From: Corynebacterium mendelii
GTDB lineage: Bacteria; Actinomycetota; Actinomycetes; Mycobacteriales; Mycobacteriaceae
DNA: 40,095 bases
Assembly (NCBI RefSeq): GCF_017307055.1
Contig: NZ_JAFLEQ010000015.1
Span: 45,661 to 85,755 of the forward strand
Direction: 5' to 3'
Made by a program: the position numbers and the translations under genes. This document shows, piece by piece, positions 32,426-40,095 of this stretch. Position 1 is the first letter of the stretch; the number at the start of each line of letters is the position of its first letter. The notes beneath the pieces are model-generated. The model had not been told where the DNA came from, did no database searches, and worked only from the letters and a program-made list of their open reading frames with translations.

Positions 32426-33331
32426 ATGAACACACCCCGTCCCATCGAGGCAAAGCAGCTTCACCACCCGGGCCGCTGGGTGGCGGCTGTCATTCTGGTG
32501 CTGCTGGCCGCTTTGTTTGTCATCACGGCCGCCACCAACGAGGCCTACCAGTGGGAGACCTATTTCCAGTACCTGTTCGACACCCGGATTGCCGCGGCCG
32601 CCGCCAAAACCCTGGCATTGACGGTGCTGTCCATGCTCATCGGCGTGGTCCTCGGGGCGTTGATGGCGGTGCTGCGCATGTCACCGAACCCGGTGCTGCG
32701 CGGCGTGTCCTGGGTGTACCTGTGGCTGTTCCGCGGCACCCCGATCTATGTGCAACTGGTGTTCTGGGGCCTGTTGGGATCGATCTACCAGTCGATCTCG
32801 CTGGGATTTACCGAAATCTCCCTGGAACGGGTGCTGTCCAACACCTTCATGCTGGCGGTGATCGGCCTGGGGCTGAATGAATCGGCCTACATGGCGGAGA
32901 TCGTCCGCGCCGGTATCCAGGCGGTGCCGGAAGGCCAGACCGAAGCGTCGAAGGCTTTGGGCATGAGCTGGTGGCAGACCATCCGCCGCACGGTGATGCC
33001 GCAGGCGATGCGCATCATCATCCCGCCGACCGGCAACGAGTTCATCTCACTGTTGAAAACCACTTCGCTGGTGGTTGTGGTGCCCTACACCATGGAGCTG
33101 TTCGGCCGGTCGATGGATATCGCCAACGCCCTGTTCCGCCCGGTGCCGATGCTGCTGGTGGCCGCCACCTGGTATCTGGCGATCACCTCGATTCTCATGG
33201 TGGGCCAGTACTACCTGGAAAAGTACTACGCCCGCGGCGCCACCAAGGAACTGTCCTCCCGCCAGCTGGCGGCCCTGGCCGACGCCGAGGGCAAACCACC
33301 GGCCAACGTGTCGGTCAAACCCGGCAGCTGA
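32426..33331 (+). CDS. Amino-acid ABC transporter permease
   Basis: 301-aa inner-membrane subunit of the polar amino-acid uptake (PAAT/HisM) family. About five or six hydrophobic spans are visible, starting with [20 protein letters not shown]. The permease motif [10 protein letters not shown] and the EAA loop that docks the ATPase ([20 protein letters not shown]) are clear. ATG 32426 has GGAG 11 nt upstream; the open frame from 32270 overlaps the binding-protein gene and is rejected. It is one permease gene only, so the channel is probably a homodimer. It lies 83 bp after the lipoprotein gene and 67 bp before the ATPase gene. Confidence 0.94.
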   Translation: MNTPRPIEAKQLHHPGRWVAAVILVLLAALFVITAATNEAYQWETYFQYLFDTRIAAAAAKTLALTVLSMLIGVVLGALMAVLRMSPNPVLRGVSWVYLWLFRGTPIYVQLVFWGLLGSIYQSISLGFTEISLERVLSNTFMLAVIGLGLNESAYMAEIVRAGIQAVPEGQTEASKALGMSWWQTIRRTVMPQAMRIIIPPTGNEFISLLKTTSLVVVVPYTMELFGRSMDIANALFRPVPMLLVAATWYLAITSILMVGQYYLEKYYARGATKELSSRQLAALADAEGKPPANVSVKPGS

Positions 33332-33398
33332 CCGGCACACCGCTTGGCCCACCCCCACCACATGCCCCATCCCGACCACACTTGGATTTGAAATCACC

Positions 33399-34172
33399 AT
33401 GACCGAAAGCCACACCCCGATGATCCTGGCACAGCAGGTGTGCAAGAACTTCGGGAACCTGAAAGTTCTCAAAGGCATCGACCTGACCGTCCCGAAAGGA
33501 TCGGTGACCTGTCTCATCGGCCCCTCCGGGTCCGGTAAATCCACCTTCCTGCGGTGCGTGAACCACCTGGAGGAATTCAACGCCGGGCGCCTCTACGTCG
33601 ACGGGGAGCTGATCGGCTACGAGGAAAAAGACGGTGTTTTGTGGGAAATCAGCGAAAAGAAAGCCGCCCGGCAGCGCGCCGACATCGGCATGGTTTTCCA
33701 GAGCTTCAACCTGTTTCCCCACCGCACCGTCATCGACAACATCACCGAAGCGCCGGTGCAGGTGAAAAAGATGTCCCCGGACGCAGCCCACGACAAAGCC
33801 ATGGCCCTGCTGGAGGAAGTGGGGCTGGCCCACAAAGCCGACGCCTACCCGGTCCAGCTCTCGGGCGGGCAGCAGCAGCGGGTGGCCATCGCCCGGGCAG
33901 TGGCCATGGAACCGAAGCTGATGCTGTTCGACGAGCCGACCAGCGCCCTGGACCCGGAACTGGTCGGCGAGGTGCTGGCTGTCATGCAGCGCCTGGCCGC
34001 CCAGGGCATGACCATGCTGGTGGTCACCCACGAGATCGGTTTCGCCCGCGAGGTCGCCGACCAGGTGGTGTTCATGGCCGATGGTGTCGTCGTCGAATCC
34101 GGTCGGCCCGAGCAGGTCATCGACCACCCGCAGCACGACCGGACGCAGGCGTTTTTGTCGTCGCTTCTGTAA
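33399..34172 (+). CDS. Amino-acid ABC transporter ATPase
   Basis: 257-aa GlnQ-type ATPase. Walker [10 protein letters not shown] at residues 41-49, Q-loop [10 protein letters not shown], signature LSGGQQQR, Walker [15 protein letters not shown] and H-loop VVTHEIGF. After Walker A there is a charged insertion ([20 protein letters not shown]), longer than in E. coli GlnQ but common in actinobacterial members. ATG 33399 is chosen because homology starts at once; the open frame from 33075 overlaps the permease gene out of frame. It is the last gene of the operon. Confidence 0.95.
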   Translation: MTESHTPMILAQQVCKNFGNLKVLKGIDLTVPKGSVTCLIGPSGSGKSTFLRCVNHLEEFNAGRLYVDGELIGYEEKDGVLWEISEKKAARQRADIGMVFQSFNLFPHRTVIDNITEAPVQVKKMSPDAAHDKAMALLEEVGLAHKADAYPVQLSGGQQQRVAIARAVAMEPKLMLFDEPTSALDPELVGEVLAVMQRLAAQGMTMLVVTHEIGFAREVADQVVFMADGVVVESGRPEQVIDHPQHDRTQAFLSSLL

Positions 34173-34659
34173 AAAACCGGCGGGCGGCCACCGCTGCACA
34201 GCATCTGGCGGTGACAGTGGCGAACAAAAAACGGGCGGAAACCCGTACATGATGTTTTCCGGCCACCGGGCGGTGCGAGATGCCCCCGGTGGTTTTCCTT
34301 TCCTGCCGCCGCCCACCGGCACCCGTGGACCGGCGTGTTGCCGACCGGACGGTCTTTCTCCCCCACTTCGCCGATAGGTGGCCGAAATTAAAGGTGGGAG
34401 GGCGACTCCCCCGGAGCCGCCCTCCCGATATCCTTCCCGAGTGTCACTGTAGTGCCACAGGGGGCCATTTCGCCAAGACAGGGCCGCAACCGGCACTGGT
34501 TTCCCGGCTCTGCCGGCACCTGCGGCGGGCCATGATCAGCGTGTGCACAGCCCCCATTGGGCATTTCGCCAGCACTATTGTGTGCAAAAATACTTTATCC
34601 CCCACCGTATGTGATTTTACCCACATAAGCGGACTGTGGGCGGGGTGGCGGGTACGGGA
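34173..34659. other. Intergenic region between convergent ABC and coaD genes
   Basis: 487 bp without a recognisable gene. It holds a strong hairpin (34396-34426) and an AT-rich tract near 34570-34630 with a TATGTG-N8-CACATA inverted repeat (34608-34627) just past the coaD stop. Short frames here are not protein-like. Confidence 0.55.
34396..34426. terminator. Strong hairpin, probable bidirectional terminator
   Basis: 14-nt arms GGGAGGGCGACTCC / GGAGCCGCCCTCCC (13 of 14 pair) with a 3-nt loop. It lies between the convergent ABC operon and coaD. On the minus strand ACCTTTAATTTCGG follows; there is no true U-tract. Confidence 0.6.
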
Positions 34660-35148
34660 TTATCCGCGGCGGGAGCCGAAGCGCTGCCGCACGGCCCGGG
34701 CCACGGGATCCGGCAGCAGCGCCGAGATATCCCCGCCGTGGCTGGCGACTTCCTTGCACAGGGAGGAGGAGATGTAGCCGTATTTCGGGTCGGTGAGCAA
34801 AAACAGGGTGTCGACCCCTGTCAGCCGGCGGTTGATCTGCGCCATGGGCAGCTCGTATTCGTAGTCGATGCCCGAGCGCAGCCCTTTGACCAGGGTGTGG
34901 ATGTCGTGGGCGGTGGTGTAGTCGACCAACAGCCCTTCCCAGGAGTCCACCGTCAGGTTCGGGATGCCGGCGGTGGACTGCCGGATCAGCTCGATGCGCT
35001 CCTCGACGGTGAACATGCCCTGTTTTTTGCTGTTGTGGCTGACCAGGACCACCACCTCGTCGAAGATGGCCGCGGTCCGTTGGAAAATGTCGAGATGGCC
35101 GTTGGTGCAGGGGTCAAAGGAACCGGGGCAGACAGCTTTATTGGGCAT
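34660..35148 (-). CDS. coaD: Phosphopantetheine adenylyltransferase
   Basis: 162-aa enzyme of the penultimate CoA step (4'-phosphopantetheine + ATP to dephospho-CoA), normally a hexamer. The nucleotidyltransferase start is GSFDPCTNGH, with H18 of the (T/S)xxH site, followed by VLVSHNSKKQGMFTVEERIELI, then LVKGLRSGIDYEYELPMAQ and GYISSSLCKEVA. All are CoaD signatures and close to C. glutamicum. ATG 35148 is chosen from this homology; the open frame to 35355 overlaps rsmD. It is 98 bp downstream of rsmD on the same strand, the usual rsmD-coaD pairing. Confidence 0.96.
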   Translation of the reverse strand: MPNKAVCPGSFDPCTNGHLDIFQRTAAIFDEVVVLVSHNSKKQGMFTVEERIELIRQSTAGIPNLTVDSWEGLLVDYTTAHDIHTLVKGLRSGIDYEYELPMAQINRRLTGVDTLFLLTDPKYGYISSSLCKEVASHGGDISALLPDPVARAVRQRFGSRRG

Positions 35149-35246
35149 GTGTGTGGTGCTTACTCGTTGATGGGGCGAAGGGGACAGCGCTGGTCGACGC
35201 CGGGGGTGGCGGGGCCGGGGCCGGTTTTTGTTTTTTCGGGGGTGTG

Positions 35247-35834
35247 TCACCGGGTTTCCGGCTGGTCGGCGTGGTAGACGGCCATATCCATGCGGGCGAT
35301 GCCGAAGGTGCGTTTTTTCAGCTTCTGCCCTGTCGGTGTCAGTGAGCCGGGCCATGCGGTTTCCGGGGATTGTTTGTGTCTTTCGACCACCACCACGGCC
35401 CCGTCTTTCAGGTGCGGGATGATCGCCTGCACCATCTCCGCCACGGCCTCGTCGGCCAGGTCGTAGGGCGGGTCGGCCAGCACCATGTCGAAGTGGTTTA
35501 CGGGGGCACCGGCCAGATAGCTTGAGGCTTTCATCTCATAGACGGTGACATCGGGGTGGCCGACCACGCGGGCATTGGCTTTGATGATGTCGGCCGCTTT
35601 TTTGTTGTTTTCGACCAGCACCACCGATTCCGCGCCCCGGGAGGCGGCTTCCAGGCCGAGGGCCCCGGAGCCGGCGAACAAATCGAGGACGGCTTTGCCG
35701 GAAAACCCGAAGCGGGCCTGCAGGGAGGAAAACAGTCCTTCCCTGGCCCTGTCAGAGGTCGGTCGGGTGCCGCTGGGGGGAACTTTGATCTTCCGGCCGC
35801 GGGCTTCGCCGGCGATGATGCGTGTCAGTGCCAT
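35247..35834 (-). CDS. rsmD: 16S rRNA (guanine-966-N2)-methyltransferase
   Basis: 195-aa methyltransferase that modifies G966 of 16S rRNA during 30S assembly. It starts MALTRIIAGEARGRKIKVPP, the classic RsmD opening, then RPTSDRAREGLFSSL. SAM motif I is VLDLFAGSGALGLEAASRGA, and the catalytic DPPY motif is present as LADPPYDL. ATG 35834 has AAGG about 13 nt upstream. It is followed by coaD, with the biotin-carrier gene 150 bp upstream. Confidence 0.95.
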   Translation of the reverse strand: MALTRIIAGEARGRKIKVPPSGTRPTSDRAREGLFSSLQARFGFSGKAVLDLFAGSGALGLEAASRGAESVVLVENNKKAADIIKANARVVGHPDVTVYEMKASSYLAGAPVNHFDMVLADPPYDLADEAVAEMVQAIIPHLKDGAVVVVERHKQSPETAWPGSLTPTGQKLKKRTFGIARMDMAVYHADQPETR

Positions 35835-35984
35835 GGTGAACCGAAGGCCCTTTCCATGTCGTGGGATGGTGGGGGCACCGGCACTATCGGCCCCGGGCTG
35901 TGCTTTGTGGGGCCGCCCTGCGGCAAAGCCTGCAGGCGTTTCGTTGCCCGGCAGGCGGAGAAACGGTGCCGGTGGGGTTTCAAT

Positions 35985-36203
35985 CTACGTGGCGGCGGGG
36001 GTGAAACGGGCGATCGGATCCCCACCGGTGATGTCACCGCAGTCGTCGACCAGCCACTCGGCGACAATGCCGGGGCTGACAGCGGTGACGGAGGCCTCGA
36101 GTTTGACGGTTTCCACCGTCGCCACCACAGCCCCGGCGTCCACCGGTTCCCCGGCGGCCACTTTGTGGTGCACAATGCCGGCAAACGGCGCGCAGATATC
36201 CAT
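35985..36203 (-). CDS. Stand-alone biotin/lipoyl-carrier domain protein
   Basis: 72-aa protein consisting of one biotinyl/lipoyl domain: APFAGIVHHKVAAGEPVDAG, then the attachment hairpin VETVKLEA, then SVTAVSPGIVAEWLVDDCG. The lysine in VKLEA is the likely modified residue; it sits in ETVKL where biotin carriers usually have EAMKM, as in short mycobacterial and corynebacterial carriers. Which enzyme uses it is unknown. A TACAGT -10 lies 8 nt upstream of ATG 36203, indicating a leaderless mRNA. It lies between recG and rsmD, a conserved place in corynebacteria. Confidence 0.88.
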   Translation of the reverse strand: MDICAPFAGIVHHKVAAGEPVDAGAVVATVETVKLEASVTAVSPGIVAEWLVDDCGDITGGDPIARFTPAAT

Positions 36204-36211
36204 AGCTTCCC

Positions 36212-36217
36212 ACTGTA
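36212..36217 (-). promoter_or_regulatory. -10 box of the biotin-carrier gene (leaderless)
   Basis: On the minus strand TACAGT (TAnAnT) is followed by 8 nt and the ATG at 36203. Confidence 0.55.
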
Positions 36218-36398
36218 ACCGATGGGCGTTGGACCAGCCGGGGCAGACCCGTGTCCGGCGGGAAGCAGCAGCGGTTGTGTCTTCCCGGAATAATCAGCTG
36301 CGCCACTGCGCTTCTGCCCGCCGGGGTTGGGGCAAAAAGGTGGCGGACGTTAGGTGGGCGGGTGCGCTGGTCCACGGTGGCGGGCGGGGGTGTCGTTG

Positions 36399-38519
36399 TC
36401 AGGTTTTGTCGATGTAGTCGCGTTCTTCCTCGGCGACATCACCGACCAGTTGTTCGGCCAGCTGCCGGTTGGTGGCCACCAGCTCAGCCGCATCGGCGGC
36501 GGCCCGGCGGATAATCTCCCCGTCGTCGACCAGGTCCAGCAGCCGCACCCGGCGGCGTCCCCCGGATTGGGCGGTGCCCAGCACATCACCTTCCCGGCGG
36601 GCGCGTAAATCAAGTTCAGCCAGTTCAAATCCGTCCTGGGTGGCGGCCACGGCAGTGACCCTGGCGAAGGAATCGGAGTCTTCCGGCTGGTCGGTGTGCA
36701 TCAGACACAACGACGGTTTGCTCCCGCGGCCGATCCGCCCGCGCAGCTGGTGCAGTTGGGAGACCCCGAAACGGTCGGCGTCCCGGATATACATCACGGT
36801 GGCGTTGGGCACATCGATTCCGACTTCGATCACGGTTGTCGCCACCAGAATATCGATCGTCCCGGCGGCGAAATCGGCCATGACCGCTTCTTTGTCGTCC
36901 CCCGGCAGGCGGCCGTGCACCAGCCCGACCGACAGTTCGGGGAAAATCTCGGCACTCAAGCTGTGGTACATCTCCTCCGCGCCACCGGGCCCGTCGATGG
37001 TGGGGCAGACCACGAATGCCTGGGATCCCTGGGCGACTTCCTCCCTGATGCGTTCGAAGGTGCGGCTCACCCAGGCGGGTTTGTGCCCCGGCACCACAAC
37101 AGAGGTGATCGGCTGCCTGCCGCCGGGAAGCTCCACCAGGGTCGACACCGACAAATCCCCGAAGGTGGTCATGGCGATGGTGCGGGGAATCGGGGTGGCG
37201 GTCATCACCAGAAGATGCGGGGTGATGCCATCGTCCCGGCTATCGCGCAGCCGGTCGCGCTGCTCGACCCCGAAGCGGTGCTGTTCGTCGACCACCACCA
37301 GCCCCAGGTTGAAAAACTCCACCCCTTCCTGCAGCAGGGCGTGGGTGCCGACGACAATGTCGGCCTGCCCGGTGACAATATCGAGCAGGGCCTGTTGTTT
37401 GTCTTTCTGTTTCATCGACCCGGTGACAACCACCACGCGGGCGGCGCATCCGGCCCGCTCAAGCTGGGCGGACAGGGTGGCACCGTGCTGGGTGGCCAAC
37501 ACTTCGGTCGGCGCGAGCAGCGCGCACTGCATGCCGTTGTCGACCACCTGCAGCATCCCGGCCAGGGCGACCAGTGTTTTCCCGGTTCCCACATCCCCCT
37601 GCAGCAGCCGCGCCATGGGCCGGGTGTGCGACAGGTCGGAGGAAATCTCGCCGATGACTGTTTTCTGCCCGCCGGTCATCTCAAACGGCAGGCCGGCGAG
37701 AAGTTTTTCCGCCCGGGACTGCTGCCCCGCCACCGGCGGGGCCGCCGGGGCGGTGCGCCGGTCGTTGTCGGCCCGCGCCAGGGCCAGCACCAGCGCCAGG
37801 GACAGCGCCTCGTTGTATTTGATTCTGTCGGCGAACACCCCCGGCCCCCGGTGGTCGGGCTGGTGGATGCCGCGGATGGCCTCATCGAAACTGACGAAGC
37901 CTTCCGGGGTGGTTCCCAGCGGCTCGTCGATGGGGGGCAGCTGTTTGAGCACCGCATCGACTGCCGCCAGCACCATCCAGGAGGTGGTGCCTTTTTTCGT
38001 CGGATACACCGGCAGGTACTCCAGCGAGGTCAGCAATGCCTCCAGCTGCCCGGGGGAGCCGAATTCGGCGAGTTTTTTCATCCCTCCGGTCATCACGCCA
38101 CGTTTGCCGGGGGCGGGAATGACCATGAATTCCGGGTGGCTCAGCTGCGCGGTGGTGCGGTAAAAACCCAGTTTCCCGGTCACCATGGCTTTGGTGCCGG
38201 GGGCCAGCTGCCGGGCGATGTAGCGGCTGTTGAAAAATATGGCGTTGACTTTCTGTCTGCCGCTGTCCAGGGTGATGGTGTACATGAACTGCCCGCGCCG
38301 GGTGGTGGTCTGCCGGGCGCCGGTGACGGTCCCGGTCATGGTGACCACATCGCCGGGCCGGGCGTCTTCGACATCCACCCCGGAGCCGTGGTGGTAGTCG
38401 CGGGGAAAATGCAGGAGCACGTCGGTGATGGTGTCGCCGCCCAACGCCTCGGCGATCGCCGCCGCCGGGGCGGCGGGAATGATCTGCGCCAGCCGGCGGC
38501 TGCTGCTCCAGCCGAGCAT
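36399..38519 (-). CDS. recG: ATP-dependent DNA helicase RecG
   Basis: 706-aa branch-migration helicase that reverses stalled replication forks and processes Holliday junctions. The N-terminal wedge/OB domain (about 55-140) has the GDVVTMTGTV and GQFMYTITL strands. The helicase core has Walker A GDVGTGKT at 308-315, a DEQH box at 411-414 followed by RFGVEQR (typical of RecG), MTATPIPRT, the TRG region VEVGIDVPNATVM and motif VI QLRGRIGRG. ATG 38519 has GGGAGGTG about 6 nt upstream. It is 73 bp downstream of the FakA-like gene and probably co-transcribed with it. Confidence 0.96.
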   Translation of the reverse strand: MLGWSSSRRLAQIIPAAPAAAIAEALGGDTITDVLLHFPRDYHHGSGVDVEDARPGDVVTMTGTVTGARQTTTRRGQFMYTITLDSGRQKVNAIFFNSRYIARQLAPGTKAMVTGKLGFYRTTAQLSHPEFMVIPAPGKRGVMTGGMKKLAEFGSPGQLEALLTSLEYLPVYPTKKGTTSWMVLAAVDAVLKQLPPIDEPLGTTPEGFVSFDEAIRGIHQPDHRGPGVFADRIKYNEALSLALVLALARADNDRRTAPAAPPVAGQQSRAEKLLAGLPFEMTGGQKTVIGEISSDLSHTRPMARLLQGDVGTGKTLVALAGMLQVVDNGMQCALLAPTEVLATQHGATLSAQLERAGCAARVVVVTGSMKQKDKQQALLDIVTGQADIVVGTHALLQEGVEFFNLGLVVVDEQHRFGVEQRDRLRDSRDDGITPHLLVMTATPIPRTIAMTTFGDLSVSTLVELPGGRQPITSVVVPGHKPAWVSRTFERIREEVAQGSQAFVVCPTIDGPGGAEEMYHSLSAEIFPELSVGLVHGRLPGDDKEAVMADFAAGTIDILVATTVIEVGIDVPNATVMYIRDADRFGVSQLHQLRGRIGRGSKPSLCLMHTDQPEDSDSFARVTAVAATQDGFELAELDLRARREGDVLGTAQSGGRRRVRLLDLVDDGEIIRRAAADAAELVATNRQLAEQLVGDVAEEERDYIDKT

Positions 38520-38592
38520 GACTCACCTCCCAGGGGTGTTGAACAAAACGGGGGCGCCGGTTCCTGCTGTGGCGCCTGCCCGGGGTTTGCGG

Positions 38593-40095
38593 CTATTCCA
38601 CACCGATTTCCGCCGGATGGTCCATGCCGTCGGCCGGGTACACGGTGAAGTCGACTCCCGCGGTTTCCAGCCGCCGGGCCAGCACCCGGGTGTCGACGGC
38701 GGCGGCTGCTTCCGCTGTGACCAGCAGGGTCACCATTTCCCCGCCGCCGGACAAAAGGGTGTCGACGGTATCTTCGATGGCCTGCTGCAGGTTGCGGGTG
38801 ATGGTGATAATCCCCGAGGAGCTTTTCGCGATGAGATCCCCCGGCTGGCAGGGCCCGGCGTCGGTGAGTTCCGCCGCTGTTGCCCTGATCACCGCCGCGG
38901 TGGTCATCGCACCTGCGGCTTCCGCCATGGCATAGCCGTCGACGGCGATCGGCTGGGTTGGGTCGTGGACGGCCAGGGCGGCGATCCCGGAGACCAGCCG
39001 GGCGGTGGGAAGGATGGTCAGTTTTTTCTCCGTGGCGTGGGTGACCAGCTCCGCCGAGACCATCTCCCGCCGGGTGAGCATGCCGTTGGGCAGCAGAATA
39101 ATCTCTTTCGCCCCGGAGGCCCGGGTGGCGGCGGTGATGGCGGACACCGTGTCTTTCAGCCCGGTCTCCCGGTCACCGGGCAGCGGCGGCGAATCGGGGT
39201 GGACGGGGCTGACAACCACCGCCCCGGCTTTCTCGTAGAGTTCGGCCAACCGGCCTTTGGGCACCAGTGCAATCACGCTGCGCGTCAGCGGGGTGGTGTG
39301 CGGCCCGTCGGGAAGAAGCTCCAGGCGGACGTCTTCGATCGACCCGGCCGCGGCCAAAGCGGTGATCACTTCCCCGGCCCGGCGGGAATGGATGTGCACG
39401 GTCGCCTGCCCGCCCCCGGTGCGGGCCACCACCAGTGAATCGCCCAACCGGCCCAGCTGCTCGGCCAGCCGGTCGATGTGCCCGGGCTGACCGCAGTCGA
39501 TAAAACACATCACTTCCAGATGCGGGGGGCTGCCCGCCCCGCAGGCGGGGGCATCACCGCCGGCCGCCGGCCCGGCGGCAAGGCTGTGGGTGTGCCCGCC
39601 ACCCGCCGCCGCAGCCGCCCCGTCCGTATCCGCCAAGGCGGGCCGGCCGGCGGTGCGGCCGGTGATTTCGTCGTGGAGGGTTTCAAGAAGAATCACAAAT
39701 CCCCGCCCCCCGGCATCAACCACCCCTGCTTTCCGCAGTACCTCCAGCTGGGAGGGGGTTTGTTTGAGCGCGGTGCGGGCGGCGGCAACCGCGCACTCGG
39801 TCACCGTCACCAGGTCGTTGGGGCTGGCCTGGCTGGCCGCCACCGCGGTGGCCCTGATCACGGTGATCACGGTGCCCTCGACTGGTTCGGTGATCGCCCG
39901 GTCGACCATCTGCACGGCCACCGACAATGATTCGACCACCGCTTGTCCGTCAAGATCGCCGGTGGCTGCGGCCTGGGCCAGTCCCGCCAGAATCTGGCTG
40001 AGAACCACCCCGGAGTTGCCGCGGGCCCCGCGCACCGCACCGGCCGCCAGGGCGGCCGCCACGGCGTGGGCGCTGGGGGACTCCATGCCGGCGAC
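38593..40095 (-). CDS. FakA/DhaL-family (YloV) kinase, 5' end outside window
   Basis: At least 500 codons; the frame is open to the right edge, so the N-terminus (about 50-60 residues, including the Asp ligands of the DhaL ATP site) is missing. Visible: the end of the DhaL domain (RGARGNSGVVLSQILAGLA, then GTVITVIRATAVAA and KAGVVDAGGRGFVILLE); a middle segment with a Gly/Ala/His-rich linker (AAAAGGGHTHSLAAGP); and a C-terminal domain with EIILLPNGM and ILPTARLVSGIAAL. This layout is that of FakA, which phosphorylates fatty acids presented by FakB/DegV proteins. The next gene is recG, the common YloV-recG order. Confidence 0.9.
   Translation of the reverse strand, partial: VAGMESPSAHAVAAALAAGAVRGARGNSGVVLSQILAGLAQAAATGDLDGQAVVESLSVAVQMVDRAITEPVEGTVITVIRATAVAASQASPNDLVTVTECAVAAARTALKQTPSQLEVLRKAGVVDAGGRGFVILLETLHDEITGRTAGRPALADTDGAAAAAGGGHTHSLAAGPAAGGDAPACGAGSPPHLEVMCFIDCGQPGHIDRLAEQLGRLGDSLVVARTGGGQATVHIHSRRAGEVITALAAAGSIEDVRLELLPDGPHTTPLTRSVIALVPKGRLAELYEKAGAVVVSPVHPDSPPLPGDRETGLKDTVSAITAATRASGAKEIILLPNGMLTRREMVSAELVTHATEKKLTILPTARLVSGIAALAVHDPTQPIAVDGYAMAEAAGAMTTAAVIRATAAELTDAGPCQPGDLIAKSSSGIITITRNLQQAIEDTVDTLLSGGGEMVTLLVTAEAAAAVDTRVLARRLETAGVDFTVYPADGMDHPAEIGVE

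Noticed and set aside
36696..38648. 650-aa plus-strand open frame
   Set aside because: It is antisense to recG. Its composition (Gly/His/Gln-rich, no family resemblance) is the usual shadow frame in high-GC DNA.
1..40095. CRISPR arrays, insertion sequences, integrases, prophage genes
   Set aside because: No spaced direct repeats, transposase or integrase motifs were found on either strand. If the Hsp90 block was acquired, it left no visible mobile-element remains.

Overview
The window is high-GC actinobacterial DNA and almost certainly comes from Corynebacterium or a close relative. UvrB, PtsG, ThrC and CoaD read like their C. glutamicum counterparts. The housekeeping order (fakA-like, recG, biotin-carrier, rsmD, coaD; polA; methyltransferase; rpsA; ptsG; coaE; uvrB; usp) is corynebacterial. 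Many genes have a TAnAnT -10 box 7-8 nt before the start codon, which means leaderless mRNAs. No database search was possible, so all family calls rest on motifs and recalled family sequences.

Layout. Positions 1-7273: thrC (-) diverges from a Nudix hydrolase (+); then usp, uvrB and coaE (all -), with a ROK-family repressor (+) diverging from coaE. Positions 7338-18405: an all-minus block of seven genes that does not look like core genome. It holds two large paralogous TPR-like proteins on either side of a divergent Hsp90 ATPase, two translationally coupled YbjN-domain proteins, a 441-aa protein of unknown family and a 124-aa Cys/His-rich protein. Positions 18974-21034: ptsG (glucose EIIBCA), with a GlxR-like site in a long upstream region. 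Positions 21035-22587: 1.5 kb with no intact gene, holding what looks like the decayed 3' end of an nhaC-type antiporter gene. Positions 22588-23511: a third YbjN protein with two domains. Positions 23826-29610: rpsA (-), a SAM methyltransferase (+) and polA (-). Positions 29915-29991: a tRNA-Leu(CAA). Positions 30247-34172: a DUF368 membrane protein and a polar amino-acid ABC transporter (lipoprotein, permease, ATPase). Positions 34660-40095: coaD, rsmD, a biotin-carrier-like protein, recG and a FakA/DhaL-family gene cut by the window edge.

The best candidate for an undescribed system is the 7.3-18.4 kb block, with the extra YbjN gene beyond ptsG as a possible outlier. A bacterial Hsp90 that keeps its ATPase residues sits between two related helical-repeat proteins. 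These share a conserved CxxC...H...C pattern, which suggests a metal site. They lie next to small YbjN-fold proteins, which resemble secretion chaperones. This suggests a dedicated chaperone/co-chaperone machine analogous to eukaryotic Hsp90 with TPR co-chaperones. Its client and purpose cannot be read from the sequence.

Transcription units are marked by strong hairpins, several without U-tails. Several lie inside the Hsp90 block, so it is probably three or four transcripts and not a single operon.
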